Shown here one piece after another: positions 1-9,347 of a stretch of DNA of 64,000 nt (position 1 is the stretch's first letter; every line of letters begins with the position of its first letter). This stretch comes from Jaenimonas drosophilae (taxonomy: Eukaryota; Euglenozoa; Kinetoplastea; Trypanosomatida; Trypanosomatidae), in the NCBI GenBank assembly GCA_030849065.1, contig JASAON010001606.1:24514-88513 (forward strand), read 5' to 3'. The notes below the pieces were generated by a model. The model was not told the origin of the DNA, searched no databases, and was given only the letters and a program-made list of their open reading frames with translations. Made by a program: the position numbers and the translations under genes.

Positions 1-1324
1 CCTCATCACCGGCCGCATGTTCTTCGGAATTCACCTCGTTGGAAATGGAGGTAGCACTGGCAGTGGCTGATGACGAGCTACTACCACTACTGCTACCCAC
101 CTCCAGTGATAGGGCCACCACCAGCTCTGCAATGCCAAGATCCAGACCACAGCGCCGTCTCTCCTGCTCCGCCGCCAACGCATCCTCACTTTGCTTGGTG
201 GTGCCGTTGGTGTTGGAGGTGGTTCGCTTCTGCTTCTTGGAAGGGGCGCCACGACGTGGGCTCCGTGTTGGTGGTGGTGGCTGCGAGGACGGCGAAGAGG
301 TGGATGGGCTGCGGCTCCGCTTCCCTCCTCCGCCTCCCGTGATGGGAAGGGGCAGATAGCCACTGCCCCACCCTTCCGGTGGCAGTGGAGCAGATGCCCC
401 CTGTAGAAGCCACTCGAGGTGCCGTGAGGCGCGATGCAGTGGAGAGTGCAGCAACCCTTGACGAAAGGTTGGGCATCGCAACAACATCGTCAATATGCTA
501 CAGGCGTAGCAGTCGTTGCGGCGATTCCCGAAGCCACTGAAGTCAGGAATCCGTCCTGTTGGACGTGCTTCCGTTTCATCCCCCTCCAACTCCACCATCA
601 TCACTTTTCCGCCCTGGCTGCCCATGGGAGGGGTGAGAGAGGCAGTGGTGCAGTCCTCTGCGAAGCCACTCGCACCATGAAAGGAGTCGGGGTGATCTGG
701 AAAAGAGAGGGAGGGCGGGCTGACAGCTGCTGGGGCGTCTTCGGTGCGGCCGGCAGCCACACTGACCCCCGGGCTGGAGGAGCCCGACTCCAACACCATC
801 CACGACGGCGATCCACTCTCCACGCGGGAAAGGTGCTGCGGAATCGTCCGCGGAGATACGGCAGCTCGAAGAGGAGGTGTAAGAGGGGGGTGTGCATCGC
901 TTCCATCAGGGAATGTGCGACGACTAGTATGTGGGTGATGTGTGGAGGTATCTCGACTATGATCTGAGGAACGATGACTGGAGCGTTGTGGGCCGTGAAG
1001 GCCGTGAAGGGAGCTGCGGTTAGAGGCTGGAGCGGTGACGGAGGCAGGAGAGGCTGAGTGCGTGCGATGGCGAGCCTCCGGCAACTCTGGAGCATCAGGG
1101 CGTTGCGTCTGGGATGGACTGCGCTGTCGTGGGGAGATGCAGCCATTGCCGTGGTCGTCGTCATCATCCCCGTACGGGGTGCGGTAAACCACAGTGCTTC
1201 GAGTGCGTGGAAGTGATGGTGTTTCACCATTTTGCTCTGTGGTCATAGTTTGGCCACGATGGGGTGCGGGTGAGCGATTACGCGCTCGACCGCTGTTGTG
1301 CCGCTTGTCGTCATCATCATGCAT
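1..1324 (-). CDS. ubiquitin-specific protease (USP, C19 family), N-terminal part, runs off the left edge
   Basis: The reading frame is open from an ATG at 1324 to the window edge with no stop, about 441 codons. The first 240 or so residues are low-complexity (Ser, Pro, His, Arg, Asp). Then comes a segment reading SGFGNRRNDCYACSILTMLL, which matches the USP Cys box (usual form GLxNxGNTCYxNSxLQxL); the predicted nucleophile is Cys272. The rest of the visible part is a basic, Ser-rich insert. The His box and the rest of the catalytic domain must lie beyond the edge. Known family role: removal of ubiquitin or a ubiquitin-like modifier. An in-frame stop lies upstream of 1324, and a T8 tract (1352-1359) followed by CAG at 1337-1335 on the minus strand could serve trans-splicing. 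ATG 1246 is an alternative start. The Asn-Asp-Cys form of the box is slightly off consensus (usually Asn-Thr-Cys). Confidence 0.7.
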   Translation of the reverse strand, partial: MHDDDDKRHNSGRARNRSPAPHRGQTMTTEQNGETPSLPRTRSTVVYRTPYGDDDDDHGNGCISPRQRSPSQTQRPDAPELPEARHRTHSASPASVTAPASNRSSLHGLHGPQRSSHRSSDHSRDTSTHHPHTSRRTFPDGSDAHPPLTPPLRAAVSPRTIPQHLSRVESGSPSWMVLESGSSSPGVSVAAGRTEDAPAAVSPPSLSFPDHPDSFHGASGFAEDCTTASLTPPMGSQGGKVMMVELEGDETEARPTGRIPDFSGFGNRRNDCYACSILTMLLRCPTFRQGLLHSPLHRASRHLEWLLQGASAPLPPEGWGSGYLPLPITGGGGGKRSRSPSTSSPSSQPPPPTRSPRRGAPSKKQKRTTSNTNGTTKQSEDALAAEQERRRCGLDLGIAELVVALSLEVGSSSGSSSSSATASATSISNEVNSEEHAAGDE

Positions 1325-1778
1325 GAGAAGTCTGCTGAAGAAGCAACTCCCAAAAAAAACCCACAAATTCACTCGCACACGCTACTGCTGTTGTTCCTCA
1401 GCTGTGTGTGCAGCGGGTGTGGTGGCGTGTAGGGTTGGAGAGGGAGTACAACCAGGAATAGATGATGTTTCTGCGTTGCAAGGTTAGAAAATTTTTGCAA
1501 TCCACGCAAGGTATGCCGGTGGACAGCGAAGTTAACGCAGCAAGTGATATAATTTTCTATCAATGGGAAGGAGATGTTTCAGTGGCTACAAGGGAGGGAG
1601 TGGGTAGCCAAGAATGACGGAGGCCGCCGCAGTGCCAATCTATATGAGCTACTGTTGTGGTACATACAATCAAAGGAGAGAGAGAAGCAGTGAGTGCATC
1701 AGTACATGCCCGAGAATGCAGAGAGTCGGGTAGCGATGATGATGATGGTGTTGATGAGTGAATCAGTGAAGCAGAGGT
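1325..1778. other. intergenic: 3' UTR of the kinesin-like gene and leader of the USP gene
   Basis: No coding sequence is supported here. On the minus strand it holds the T8 tract at 1352-1359 next to the USP start. A simple GAT/GTT-type repeat lies near 1735-1756. Confidence 0.6.
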
Positions 1779-3353
1779 CTACTGTATAGTTGTGTGGCGT
1801 TGTGCCTGATGTCGTGCCACGCATCGAAAACGATGAGCAGTGCGAATCGCCTTGGCCAGGATGGAATCGCAAATGATGGGTGCGGTGGGGGTCGTGAACT
1901 GATCTGTGGAAGGTGATGAGTCCTCGTGGACCTCTACAAGAAGAACGGCTTTCGAATCGCCGCCAAATGTTTGGTCCACCAAGTCAGCAACGGCGCCGAG
2001 AGGAGGCCGAGAAGTCAATCCACGCAACTTGTGCTGGACGGCTGCTGAATACTTCTGCCAGGAAGCGTATGAATGGCTGTTCCAGTCGTCTCCATCCACA
2101 TCTACTGCGCTGCAAGGTGAATCTCTCATTGCGGCAATGCATCCCTCCGCCACAGACACTGCCTCGCCAAGGTAAGCAAGGAGTGGGGATGCCGACTGAG
2201 TTGTTCCACAAGAGAGAACAAAGGCCACCGTAGATGTGCAGCGGCAGCCCGAGTCGCATGTTTCTAGCATCAACAGCACAACCGTAGTCTTAGGAGAGTT
2301 CGTACCAGGACAGTGTGTCGCCCCTTCCAAGGAGGCGTTCATGAGCACTCCAGCTTGGCGTGCGAGGCCTTGTCGCAACACCATGGCCGCTTCAGCCACC
2401 GAAGAAATATCCATGGAGGTGAGCCCTTGGCCGGAAACACCCGCACAGCTGGTAAATTGGTCGCCTCTAACAAGAGAGGTGATGGGCCAACGCCGATCGC
2501 TTCCTTGTCCTTGGTAGAGATCCGCCCATTGGCTAAGACAAATTTTCTGCTCCGAGGGGGAGTACCGTCGTACATCGAGCAGATCTGTCACGTGACTTGC
2601 AGATGGCGTCAACACAGACATGGAGGCACGTGTGGTCAGTGCGGATGACGCGGAGAGAATCATGTCGAGAAGTCTCAGACACACATCCACAGCCACAATG
2701 GAATTGCCCATGGACTCATTGGCACACTCATCTACACGTGTGTGTGTCACTCGTGGGCACAGGAAGGTGTAGTTGTACCCTGCACGAACCTCGTCCGCCA
2801 CCAGTCCTAGGCCCATGGAGTCTGCCATATCCATCCCATCTACTACACATCTACCTTCATGGCGCACGTGAGTGATGGCGTCCAGACACAGTTGCTCTCC
2901 ACTGGCTGTATCGATCATTGTGTAGGGATCTAACACCTCCACGGTTGACTTGGATGAGCCCTCATCTTCATTGTGGAGACGTGATGAAGGCCTAGCCTCT
3001 AATGTCTTGTCTTCCGGGGAGGAAAACACAACCACCGATCGTTGATGACAACGGGACTGATTCAGCGCACGTTGAAGTCGTCGCTCCACAAGCTGAGATA
3101 CAGCAAATTGTTGCGTTGACGTAATAAGCTGCTCGCGGAGGCGCTCTTTTTCGCCTCTCAAAGACTTCTCTATTCCCGTTGCCGCGTTGAGGGCTTGTTG
3201 GAGCTCCTCCACCCGTGCAGCAGCCTGTTCATGGTCCTGGCTGACCTTCTCATAGCGATCAACGTCATCATGGAGATGCGCTTGGCAATCACGATGCTGG
3301 CATTGAATGGAGCACAGCTGCTGCCACAACATGGTTGGTGAATTATTATCCAT
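1779..3353 (-). CDS. kinesin-like coiled-coil protein with degenerate motor domain (possible non-motor kinesin-14-like)
   Basis: 524 residues, ATG at 3353. Residues about 30-100 are heptad-like and rich in Glu, Gln and Leu, so a coiled coil is likely. What follows resembles a C-terminal kinesin motor in order: a neck/beta1-like stretch (RSVVVF at 105-110), AGYNYTFLC (191-199) where motors have the GYN strand before the P-loop, and near the C-terminus GGDSKAVLLVEV, like the GGNSKT strand that ends motor domains. The P-loop GxTGSGKT, SSRSH and DLAGSE motifs are missing or unrecognisable, so ATP binding is unlikely. Yeast Vik1 and Cik1 are known kinesin-14 partners with such a dead motor fold. 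The assignment rests on motif order by eye and needs structure comparison; a plain coiled-coil unknown is the alternative. A pyrimidine tract on the minus strand near 3455-3475 may supply the splice acceptor. Confidence 0.45.
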   Translation of the reverse strand: MDNNSPTMLWQQLCSIQCQHRDCQAHLHDDVDRYEKVSQDHEQAAARVEELQQALNAATGIEKSLRGEKERLREQLITSTQQFAVSQLVERRLQRALNQSRCHQRSVVVFSSPEDKTLEARPSSRLHNEDEGSSKSTVEVLDPYTMIDTASGEQLCLDAITHVRHEGRCVVDGMDMADSMGLGLVADEVRAGYNYTFLCPRVTHTRVDECANESMGNSIVAVDVCLRLLDMILSASSALTTRASMSVLTPSASHVTDLLDVRRYSPSEQKICLSQWADLYQGQGSDRRWPITSLVRGDQFTSCAGVSGQGLTSMDISSVAEAAMVLRQGLARQAGVLMNASLEGATHCPGTNSPKTTVVLLMLETCDSGCRCTSTVAFVLSCGTTQSASPLLAYLGEAVSVAEGCIAAMRDSPCSAVDVDGDDWNSHSYASWQKYSAAVQHKLRGLTSRPPLGAVADLVDQTFGGDSKAVLLVEVHEDSSPSTDQFTTPTAPIICDSILAKAIRTAHRFRCVARHQAQRHTTIQ

Positions 3354-3690
3354 GAAGAGTGCTATTCACTCTTCCACATCTATCCTTTGTTCGAAGCTCT
3401 TCTCTAACAAAGTGAAGTTGTCACTCTTCAATTGCGCGTACGAACCCGACACGAGTAGAAGACAAGGAAATGAAAGACGGAGTAAGTTGGTGGGTGGGCA
3501 ATGGAGGTTGTTTGCTCCATCGGGGAAGAGAGGCAACGAGGTGGTTCTTGGCAGGAGCTTCCACTCAGACACGAGAATGGATAGAATTGGGAGGCGGGAG
3601 TGAAAATAACAGTGTTCTGCAACTCGCCCCGGGCCATATAGTAGCAGTGGGACAGAACAGGAAGTATCAGAAAACAACAAACGAAGTTCT
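3354..3690. other. intergenic: leader of the kinesin-like gene
   Basis: No gene is supported. The minus strand carries a pyrimidine-rich stretch at about 3455-3475 suited to trans-splicing of the kinesin-like mRNA. Longer frames on the minus strand here start at TTG only and are not credible. Confidence 0.5.
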
Positions 3691-3900
3691 TCACGAAATG
3701 ATCAACATAATGTCCTTACACGTGTCCGATGTGATCCACGGTTTGGTAAAAGTGGCCCGCGTGGGTCCAGCAACAGTCACTACCGCCTCATGTCGGGGAG
3801 GGCAATCCTGAGATGGCGGCCAAAAATTCTCCAAAATAGTATGTAGAGGTGGTAGCCCTCCATGTACATTGGCTCCATGGGCCGAGGAACGATCACGCAT
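3691..3900 (-). CDS. possible small protein of 69 residues
   Basis: ATG at 3900, stop at 3691. It sits in a 690-nt gap between two genes of the same strand. A strong T10 tract on the minus strand (4038-4029) followed by AG at 4016-4015 would trans-splice a message whose first ATG is exactly this one: there is no ATG on the minus strand between 4014 and 3901. No domain is recognised. The kinesin-like gene downstream appears to have its own, closer pyrimidine tract, so the T10 tract would otherwise be unused. It could equally be part of a long leader. Confidence 0.3.
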   Translation of the reverse strand: MRDRSSAHGANVHGGLPPLHTILENFWPPSQDCPPRHEAVVTVAGPTRATFTKPWITSDTCKDIMLIIS

Positions 3901-4014
3901 GTGGGCAGTGAGCTATATCGTTGCGCTGCACAGTTGGATGAGGATAGCGAGCAGGGAGCACCAGCGGAATGGGCCTCTGGGCCTATTCAATGCCAATAGC
4001 TCCAACTTCTCCCT

Positions 4015-4038
4015 CTCCAATGTGGAACAAAAAAAAAA
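4015..4038 (-). promoter_or_regulatory. candidate trans-splice acceptor (T10 tract plus AG)
   Basis: Ten T on the minus strand right after the PLAC8 stop codon, with the first AG 12-13 nt further. This is the layout of a kinetoplastid polypyrimidine tract and acceptor; it probably also sets polyadenylation of the PLAC8 mRNA. Confidence 0.45.
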
Positions 4039-4044
4039 CTTCGT

Positions 4045-5301
4045 CTAGATCATTCGTTTGCTTCCAATGGCAGACCAATCGTAGTCTCTCGGACCACTCG
4101 TGCATATCTCCACCGCCTGTTGGTCAAGAGCGCACATAGGCAGACACATGGCCACGCAGCATTCGGTGCCAGTGATGGCGTAGATGCCATAGCGGGTGCG
4201 GGTGAGGTAGCGCAGTCGCCAGCCGTAGAGTGCGGAGCCCAGTCCTTGGTAGCAACATCCGCATGGCAGGCCGCCCGTGAAGATGTCCAGCAACAAAATG
4301 GTCCAGAGCGAGCGGCGGTAGTTGCCCTCAGCGCCAAAAAAGCTCTCGCAGCAGAAGCGAAAGGGCACCCGACGGCGACGCCGCTCCTCTTCCAGGAGGA
4401 GCTCCGTCTGCCATGCAATGGTACACCGAGTACAGAATCCACGGTAGAAAAAGTGGCATATGCGCTCCATCACGCTTTGCTTACGTTGAAACACCTGCAT
4501 GCTGGTGCCCTCGAAGTCCATATCCGCATCATTGAAGGGCGCTGATTCAGATGATTCGTCCTCCTCCACCTCTGCGCCAGATTGCTGTAGTTGGCCAGAC
4601 TGCCCCACACCATCTTCACTGTGAGCGGATGGATTCGGCGTCCGCTTGGGAGCGTGAAGAGATTTGCGTGGAATGAAGTAGGGATTTTCCATGCAGCAGA
4701 ACCAGAATGGAGGGTGGAAGAAGGGCTGCACCCACGTACTACGGACGAGGAGGGGAGGCTCCAAGATAAGGGGTATCTCCTCCAGCACAACCGTCGTGAT
4801 GGTACCGACAATGGGGGTCGCGGTTGTGTGGAAGCCACCCATGTACATCATACCACGTTGGTTGGGATCCTGGCTTCCTTGGAGTGCAGCCAGTTGCTGC
4901 CGCTGCATGCTCTCGCGAATGGCCATGCCTAGACGATTGACGTTGTCAGTGGTGCCTCGATGACGATGGCGGCCATCCCGCAACCTACCCCCACCCAACG
5001 TAAGGACGGCACTCTGTTGGGCATCGCGTTGGGCATCTGCGGCAGCTACGGTTTCCGTATTGTCTTCTCGTGTGGTGCTAATTGGTATCACGCGACGTGA
5101 ATTTGCACGTTCGCGGGCATGAGAGCTTCCATGACGAGCGTTTGACCTAGACCGTGGCGGAGTGAGGAATGCGCGTTCAGGCTCGCCGCGTGGAGCGGGG
5201 GAGGCAGATGCTTCCCCGCCTACAGGTTGCTGAGTCGGTGGTGGAAGTGGCGGCGTAGGTGGTGGCGGTGGCCCCACCACATCCGCAGGATCTTCGTTCA
5301 T
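4045..5301 (-). CDS. PLAC8-family Cys-rich protein
   Basis: 418 residues from ATG 5301. The N-terminal 130 or so residues are disordered and rich in Pro, Arg and Ser, starting with a Pro run. The middle has a short Pro/aromatic hydrophobic stretch. The last 120 or so residues match the PLAC8 (Cys-rich) domain: FCTRC, CCESFFG, the GGLPCGCCYQG segment, and the family signature of an Arg-Tyr-Gly-Ile stretch followed by CC, CLPMCALDQQAVEI, comparable with the usual CxxCALxQExREL. PLAC8 proteins are small membrane-associated proteins in animals, plants and protists, linked to cell size, metal handling or calcium in different lineages; the role here is unknown. At 418 residues it is much longer than the typical 110-190. 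The frame extends upstream only through a TTG, so ATG 5301 was chosen. Confidence 0.7.
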   Translation of the reverse strand: MNEDPADVVGPPPPPTPPLPPPTQQPVGGEASASPAPRGEPERAFLTPPRSRSNARHGSSHARERANSRRVIPISTTREDNTETVAAADAQRDAQQSAVLTLGGGRLRDGRHRHRGTTDNVNRLGMAIRESMQRQQLAALQGSQDPNQRGMMYMGGFHTTATPIVGTITTVVLEEIPLILEPPLLVRSTWVQPFFHPPFWFCCMENPYFIPRKSLHAPKRTPNPSAHSEDGVGQSGQLQQSGAEVEEDESSESAPFNDADMDFEGTSMQVFQRKQSVMERICHFFYRGFCTRCTIAWQTELLLEEERRRRRVPFRFCCESFFGAEGNYRRSLWTILLLDIFTGGLPCGCCYQGLGSALYGWRLRYLTRTRYGIYAITGTECCVAMCLPMCALDQQAVEICTSGPRDYDWSAIGSKRMI

Positions 5302-6131
5302 GGGAGCACGGGAAAACAAAAGTGTCTGACTACTTCACAGCGAAGAGTAATGTCTGCTGCACTCAGATCGTGGAGCTGACACTTCGTCTTGTCCTCTGCC
5401 CTACACACAACCACTGAGCAAGTTGTGGGGTGGAGGGGGAAGAAGATGTATAATAATCTGTTTCTCCTCTCTGAGCACACAATGTGGCAAAAGAGAGTGT
5501 GTGTGCGTGTGTGGTTGCTACACAGTTTTGATCTATTTGTAGTGGATAGAGGAGGGAATACGTCATAGGGTGAGTTGGGTGATGAGATATGGTAGTCAGG
5601 CATCGCGTTCTTCTTTTTGCAGAGTGAGAGATCAAATGAGCTGATAATCAGAGAGTGTCTTGATCGATGTGCGCATGCTATTGCCACTTCGCAATGGCAT
5701 CACCACCAAGACTGAAAAGCAGAGTGAGGTCGTGGATGGTTTCTGCAGAAAATATTCCACGGACCTCCTTGGCATCCCAGCACTCCAACTTTTTATGCAC
5801 GCACCATAAAAACAATAGCCTCAACGGAATGAGGAAGCAACTAAGTCAAGGATGCAATCGATGCTCCTCTGAATACGGAAGTCGTTCGTCATGGCACGGG
5901 TATAAAATCTGGCCGGAGTCCTCGTAGACTCAGTCAGTCTTTCCAGGGCGGATGCAAACAGTAAATATTCCAGCAATCATGACAACAGAATATACAGGCG
6001 CAGAAAAACTCCAACACAACCACTGCGCACGTGTATGCAGGAGGTAATTGTTACCCTAGAACAAAAAAAACGGGCAGCATATCCATGTGCATCATCAAAC
6101 CCTTTATCATTGCACGCTGCCCATCCCACAT
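5302..6131. other. intergenic: leader of the PLAC8 gene and 3' UTR of hydrolase 1
   Basis: No supported gene. The 262 nt just upstream of the PLAC8 start have no ATG on the transcribed strand. A short GT-rich tract lies at about 5496-5516. Frames of up to 129 codons on the minus strand lack a plausible ATG or overlap the PLAC8 start. Confidence 0.5.
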
Positions 6132-7889
6132 TCACCCAGACGGGTCGTCTGGAGGGCAGATGGAGTGAATGGAGGAGGAGGTGTCCCGCTTCGGGGCCCA
6201 AGTGGGTATGGCATCCCCAACCACCAACCGACGTGTCGCTGCAATGTCGCTGGCGTTCGGTATCGGTGGCACAACGGGTTGTTGTTGTTGTTGCTGACGT
6301 TGGGGGTGCGGCTTGATGCACACGGGGACATCACCCGCGAGGTTCAAAAATTTGGTGACATCCAAAATCGTGGTTCCCTTCTCAGGTGTTGATGATGGGG
6401 ACGTTTCTGGAAGGCTTTGCAGGTCAACCAGCACAGCTTCTGGGGTTGTGGGGTGGGGGGTTAGTGGCACTGCCACCCGCACAGCTGCACAAGCTGCAGC
6501 GCCGACGGCGGAGGTGGGAGACGTACAGATGATGGGAGCGTAGAGGTCATCCTCATCGTGGTGCACCTCCTCTGAATGTGCAGCTGGGGCGGGTGTTGGA
6601 AAGCACTGAAGGGGTCGGGAGATGGAGGGCGAGCCGGGACACCAATCATGCCGATAGTGAGCTGGTGGACAAGACTTGCCACTCCCAACAGGTCGTTGAG
6701 CTGCACCCTCGGTGACGTAGCTCATCTCCGTCACCGCCATCACCACCGAACGAAAGAAGGCGGGGTGGAAGTAGTGGCCCATACGCTTCAGAATCAGAAG
6801 CTTGGCCAGGGGAAGAACGGAGGCAGTGCGGTAGCCGTGGAGGGGTGGCACAACCAAGTCTTGTGAGCCATGAATCACTAACGCCGGAACATGCAAATGA
6901 CGAAGACCTTCATCTCTTCCAGCACATCGACGCACCGCTGCAGCCTGCCGGACGAGGCCGGCCCCGTACGACGAGCGGTCCAGGGATAAACGGTAGCGAC
7001 GTTTGAGGTAAGTGGAATCCACAGGAAGTGCATTCTGCAGCAGTCGTTGAAGCGCTGCCACACGGAAGTCCAAGAGCTCATCCAGGGAGCACCCTGCCTG
7101 TGGCTTTCGAAGCATCCATAGCTTCACCCACAGCTGTGTATCTGGGAGATCCTGTGCGTTGGTGGTTGACATGAGGCAGGTCAAGCTGAGACACCGGTGA
7201 GGGGCCAAGAGGGCTGCAGCTTGAGCAATCATGCCACCCATGCTGATTCCAAAGAGGTGAACCCGTGAGATGCGTAGGACGTCGAGCAACGCAAGAGCAT
7301 CCTTTGCCATGTCCTCGATGGTGTATGGAATACGCTCTCCCAGCCAAGAAGCCCACTTGCCAGGAAGCAGCAGCCGCACCCCCACAACACTGCCTCGCTG
7401 TTCCACCTTTGTGGAGTGGCCAATATCACGGTTGTCAAAGCGAATCACCCAGAAGCCAGCACGAACGAGGGACTCACAGAAAACCTCATCCCACGCGGAG
7501 AGCTGCATATTCAGCCCACACACCAGTAAAATCACCGGTCGTGGCGGACCCGTTAAGTCGCCAAAAATTTGGTAGCACAACCGAATGGGGAGTTGGCTGT
7601 GCTCGCAGTAGCGTACCTCCGCAAACAACTCATCCGTGTGAGGCACCTCCTCCAGGAACGTTGGCCCATCATCTCCATCGTGGGAACCAACATTATGCGT
7701 ATTAGAGTGAGGATGTGGTTCCCCTGACAGCATCCTTCCATCCTCAAGGTGGTTGGAGGTGGAGTGTGAATCATCCGAGCTGCCTGATGCATCCACGGCA
7801 GCAAAAGAAAAGTGTTCGGTGCTGACCGCTGTCTGCGTTGGATCCAAATTCATACTGTGGGGTGGCAGTGGATGAGCAAATACACCCAT
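6132..7889 (-). CDS. alpha/beta hydrolase 1 with long N- and C-terminal extensions
   Basis: 585 residues from ATG 7889 (the frame upstream of it offers only GTG). The alpha/beta hydrolase core spans about residues 90-370. It shows the oxyanion segment VILLVCGLNMQ, the FDNRDIGHST strand typical of bacterial-type esterases of this clade, the nucleophile elbow GISMGG (Ser216), an acid in HGSQDLVVP, and a His in RMGHYFHP, so the triad looks intact. The N-terminal 90 residues and the C-terminal 210 or so are low-complexity; the C-terminal part has a short poly-Gln run. It is the longest of four related hydrolases in this cluster. Substrate unknown: esterase, lipase or epoxide hydrolase activity cannot be told apart by eye. 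The family is common in bacteria, and an old transfer is possible. Confidence 0.8.
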   Translation of the reverse strand: MGVFAHPLPPHSMNLDPTQTAVSTEHFSFAAVDASGSSDDSHSTSNHLEDGRMLSGEPHPHSNTHNVGSHDGDDGPTFLEEVPHTDELFAEVRYCEHSQLPIRLCYQIFGDLTGPPRPVILLVCGLNMQLSAWDEVFCESLVRAGFWVIRFDNRDIGHSTKVEQRGSVVGVRLLLPGKWASWLGERIPYTIEDMAKDALALLDVLRISRVHLFGISMGGMIAQAAALLAPHRCLSLTCLMSTTNAQDLPDTQLWVKLWMLRKPQAGCSLDELLDFRVAALQRLLQNALPVDSTYLKRRYRLSLDRSSYGAGLVRQAAAVRRCAGRDEGLRHLHVPALVIHGSQDLVVPPLHGYRTASVLPLAKLLILKRMGHYFHPAFFRSVVMAVTEMSYVTEGAAQRPVGSGKSCPPAHYRHDWCPGSPSISRPLQCFPTPAPAAHSEEVHHDEDDLYAPIICTSPTSAVGAAACAAVRVAVPLTPHPTTPEAVLVDLQSLPETSPSSTPEKGTTILDVTKFLNLAGDVPVCIKPHPQRQQQQQQPVVPPIPNASDIAATRRLVVGDAIPTWAPKRDTSSSIHSICPPDDPSG

Positions 7890-8234
7890 GCCACGAATTT
7901 TCTTCACCGGAAGAGCAACGTGGATGTTTGCGGTGTCTCAGGGTTGATTATGATCTTTTTCTGATGCCCTCACGGGCACAAAACAAGCAAATAAATCAAA
8001 GACAATGCTTTGAGAAATCCAAACCGTACAAGAAGAATAGAGTGAGTACGCCAAAGAGAGCACACGGACACACACACATACACAGAGATACACGACTTTC
8101 AAGCAAAATGTCGTTTGTATGAATGCAAGGACGCAGCGGCGAGGGCGAAACAACCGGTGCAGTCAGCCCAATGGTATAGAAAACGGCTGCTCCATGATCA
8201 AGGGCAGCGACGAAGCGCAGCAGAGAAGTCGCAT
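7890..8234. other. intergenic between hydrolases 1 and 2
   Basis: No gene is seen. The plus strand holds a CA-rich tract at about 8062-8092 and the minus strand pyrimidine-rich stretches suited to trans-splicing of hydrolase 1. Confidence 0.5.
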
Positions 8235-9347
8235 CTACAACGAAAGTCCGGGTACGGCAGTGGGTGGAGCAACGCTCTTCATTGCAAGGAGCACAACTTC
8301 ATCCACGATGTGGTCAAACATGGATGCTGGAAAGTAATGCCCCATCGACGGCACCACGACCAACTTCGAACCTGGAATCAAACGCGCAAGGCGCTCAGCT
8401 TCTCGGACCGGTATCATGGCATCCGCTCCGCCATGGAACACAAGAACGGGCAGCGCGACAAGATCGGCGCTCTTCATCGTTGTTGGCGATGCCGCAGCAA
8501 TCATTTTGGTTTTTGGCTTCCGGCTCCTTCCCAAGAGCCACTCAAGACGGCCAACAACTTCTATTTCGCTCAGGAGGGACCACAGTCCAGTCCCAGTTGG
8601 TGGGTTTTGCATCGCACTGGACGCATTCAGTGTGGCAAGACCAGCCTCACGATCTGATGCGCGAGCAATGGCCATAAGCTGACGACTGCCTCCAGCGCGG
8701 TAGGAGCTCCGTCCAAATGTCTCACGGAGGCCGTCACGAACGGCTTCCTTGTTGAAGGGAAGGGAGCCAGAAATGAGCTCCACAAACCTCAGCTCATGCT
8801 CCACCAGGGCATCCAGCTCGGTTGGATGGCGCTTCAACAGCTGCAAGCACAGCGCCAAGGAAGGAGGGGGAGGAACGCTGCACGACGTGGAGAGTAGCGT
8901 CAAGCTCAGTAACCGTTCAGGGTGGGCAATAGCCATGCACTGAGCAATCATGCCACCCATGGAGGTTCCAAGAACATGGGCACGCTCGATTCCAAGTGCC
9001 GTAAGTAGCTGAAGACCGTCAGTGGCCATATCTTCAAGGGTGTAGATGGGCTTACCTTCACCCAATGAGAGCCATCGTGGTAGTGCCAGTCGCACAATGG
9101 ATGCTGATCGGAATGCATCCAAGTGTGTAGAGAGCCCGACATCGCGGTTGTCGTAGCGAACAACGTAGAAACCAGCATTGGAAAACTTGTTGCACAACTG
9201 TGTATCCCAATACACGCCAGGACAGTTAAGACCCATGATGAGCAGCAAGCATGGATTCTCTCGTTTACCAAAACACTGGTAGGAGAGGGTGATGTCCTCT
9301 CCGGTACTTGCACAACGGCCTACATGAACGAACTCATCAGGAGGCAT
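8235..9347 (-). CDS. alpha/beta hydrolase 2
   Basis: 370 residues from ATG 9347. The frame is open further upstream to 9455 but only through a GTG. A pyrimidine tract on the minus strand (9487-9471) with AG at 9456-9455 makes 9347 the first ATG of the processed mRNA. Core motifs: CLLLIMGLNC, RYDNRDVGLSTH, nucleophile elbow GTSMGG with Ser129, acid in HGGADAMIP, His in SMGHYFP. An insertion of about 50 residues precedes the acid strand compared with hydrolase 4. Residues around the nucleophile are almost identical to hydrolase 4 while both ends differ strongly. Likely a cytosolic esterase or lipase of unknown substrate. Confidence 0.8.
   Translation of the reverse strand: MPPDEFVHVGRCASTGEDITLSYQCFGKRENPCLLLIMGLNCPGVYWDTQLCNKFSNAGFYVVRYDNRDVGLSTHLDAFRSASIVRLALPRWLSLGEGKPIYTLEDMATDGLQLLTALGIERAHVLGTSMGGMIAQCMAIAHPERLLSLTLLSTSCSVPPPPSLALCLQLLKRHPTELDALVEHELRFVELISGSLPFNKEAVRDGLRETFGRSSYRAGGSRQLMAIARASDREAGLATLNASSAMQNPPTGTGLWSLLSEIEVVGRLEWLLGRSRKPKTKMIAAASPTTMKSADLVALPVLVFHGGADAMIPVREAERLARLIPGSKLVVVPSMGHYFPASMFDHIVDEVVLLAMKSVAPPTAVPGLSL

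Noticed and set aside
434..967. 177-codon plus-strand frame at the left end
   Set aside because: Antisense to the open USP frame, which carries a recognisable Cys box; the opposite frame has no domain.
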